64,000 nucleotides of DNA from CAMPJM01 sp964440915 (GTDB lineage: Bacteria; Bacteroidota; Bacteroidia; Cytophagales; Cyclobacteriaceae): positions 1 to 64,000 of the forward strand of contig CAYTTV010000017.1 of assembly GCA_964440915.1 (NCBI GenBank), written 5' to 3'. Shown here one piece after another: positions 63,759 through 64,000 of this stretch. The notes under the pieces are model-generated. The model had not been told where the DNA came from and ran no database searches. It saw only the letters and a program-made list of their open reading frames with translations. Position 1 is the stretch's first letter. Each line of letters starts with the position of its first letter. Made by a program: the position numbers and the translations under genes.

Positions 63759-64000
63759 CTAACCCAGGAGCCCTTTATAGCTGATGTGGCCGTCTACCAC
63801 CATGGCGGCTGAAGTATAAGGATGCTCTTGTACTTTTTTCGCAGCCATGATGTGCATTACAGCCCAGCCTGCTGCCTTTAGATAGTCTGATATGATGGCA
63901 CGGTGACATCTCCACCAGACAGCCTCTGAGCACATGATGGCCACTTTTGATTCTTTTGCCAAAAGCGTAAGTTGTTGCAGCGCTTTTTGGAATGGGGAGG
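63759..64000 (-). CDS. DUF488-family protein, C-terminal part (cut by window edge)
   Basis: 80 codons are visible without a stop to the right edge, so the gene starts beyond 64000. The segment VAIMCSEAVWWRCHRAIISDYL matches the DUF488 C-terminal signature (cysteine after hydrophobic strand, then a C-H-R turn before a helix); it is quoted here as IMCSEAVWWRCHRAIISD. DUF488 proteins are small, uncharacterised and possibly nucleic-acid or metal related. It is convergent with the FN3 gene, with one base between stops. Confidence 0.8.
   Translation of the reverse strand, partial: SPFQKALQQLTLLAKESKVAIMCSEAVWWRCHRAIISDYLKAAGWAVMHIMAAKKVQEHPYTSAAMVVDGHISYKGLLG

Overview
The window comes from a member of the Bacteroidota, most likely a marine, aerobic Cytophagales-type bacterium (inference). 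The evidence is a complete Alternative Complex III (act) plus caa3-type oxidase locus, a type IX secretion sorting domain, a PorE-like OmpA protein, AT-rich DNA with almost no Shine-Dalgarno sequences, and promoters of the Bacteroidota form TTTG-N(19-21)-TAnnTTTG. There is one tRNA (Cys). No rRNA, CRISPR array, insertion sequence or prophage was seen.

Layout: (1) 1-7.4 kb holds a small heat-shock protein, isopentenyl-diphosphate isomerase, an OmpA/PD40 envelope protein, a PAS-PAS histidine kinase, a nucleoside-phosphorylase-like protein and two very small membrane proteins. (2) 7.5-13 kb is a phosphate-uptake operon, read right to left: outer-membrane porin, pstS, pstC, pstA, pstB. An Rrf2-type regulator lies upstream of it and there is no phoU. 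(3) 13.4-17 kb holds a degenerate histidine kinase, a short-chain dehydrogenase and an mlaE-mlaF lipid transporter pair. (4) 17.2-24.4 kb holds a 1231-residue membrane histidine kinase coupled to a 1154-residue outer-membrane protein. (5) 24.4-42 kb is one long respiratory locus on the minus strand: actABCDEF, coxBA, ctaA, ctaB, two coxC-type subunits, a subunit IV, SCO1, DUF420, a small CxxC membrane protein and DUF983. Its start carries a near-perfect Bacteroidota promoter, and several of its intergenic gaps hold strong hairpins. (6) 42.4-47.1 kb holds a fasciclin lipoprotein, a tiny lipoprotein, an SPW-repeat membrane protein, tRNA-Cys, a second small heat-shock protein and ribosomal protein S1. 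(7) 47.6-53.5 kb holds a receiver-PAS-PAS-LOV-histidine kinase (a probable blue-light sensor), then a three-gene operon of an N-formylglutamate amidohydrolase, a DUF1704 'QEGLA' metallopeptidase and an ATP-grasp ligase. (8) 53.9-63.8 kb holds an unknown small protein, a YkgJ-type cysteine-cluster protein, and a five-gene operon: a membrane-anchored pseudo-J-domain protein, three secreted proteins and an 11-repeat fibronectin-III protein with a type IX sorting domain. A DUF488-type gene runs off the right edge.

How the genes work together: the act-cox locus encodes a quinol-to-oxygen electron chain with its heme A and copper assembly factors. The pst locus pairs an outer-membrane channel with inner-membrane phosphate import. 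The best candidates for undescribed systems are the ATP-grasp/DUF1704/amidohydrolase operon, whose parts resemble an amino-acid ligase paired with a tyrosine-carboxypeptidase relative; the pseudo-J-domain/FN3 surface operon, several of whose products seem to share a module; and the LOV hybrid kinase. Functions for these three are inferred from family resemblance and gene order only.
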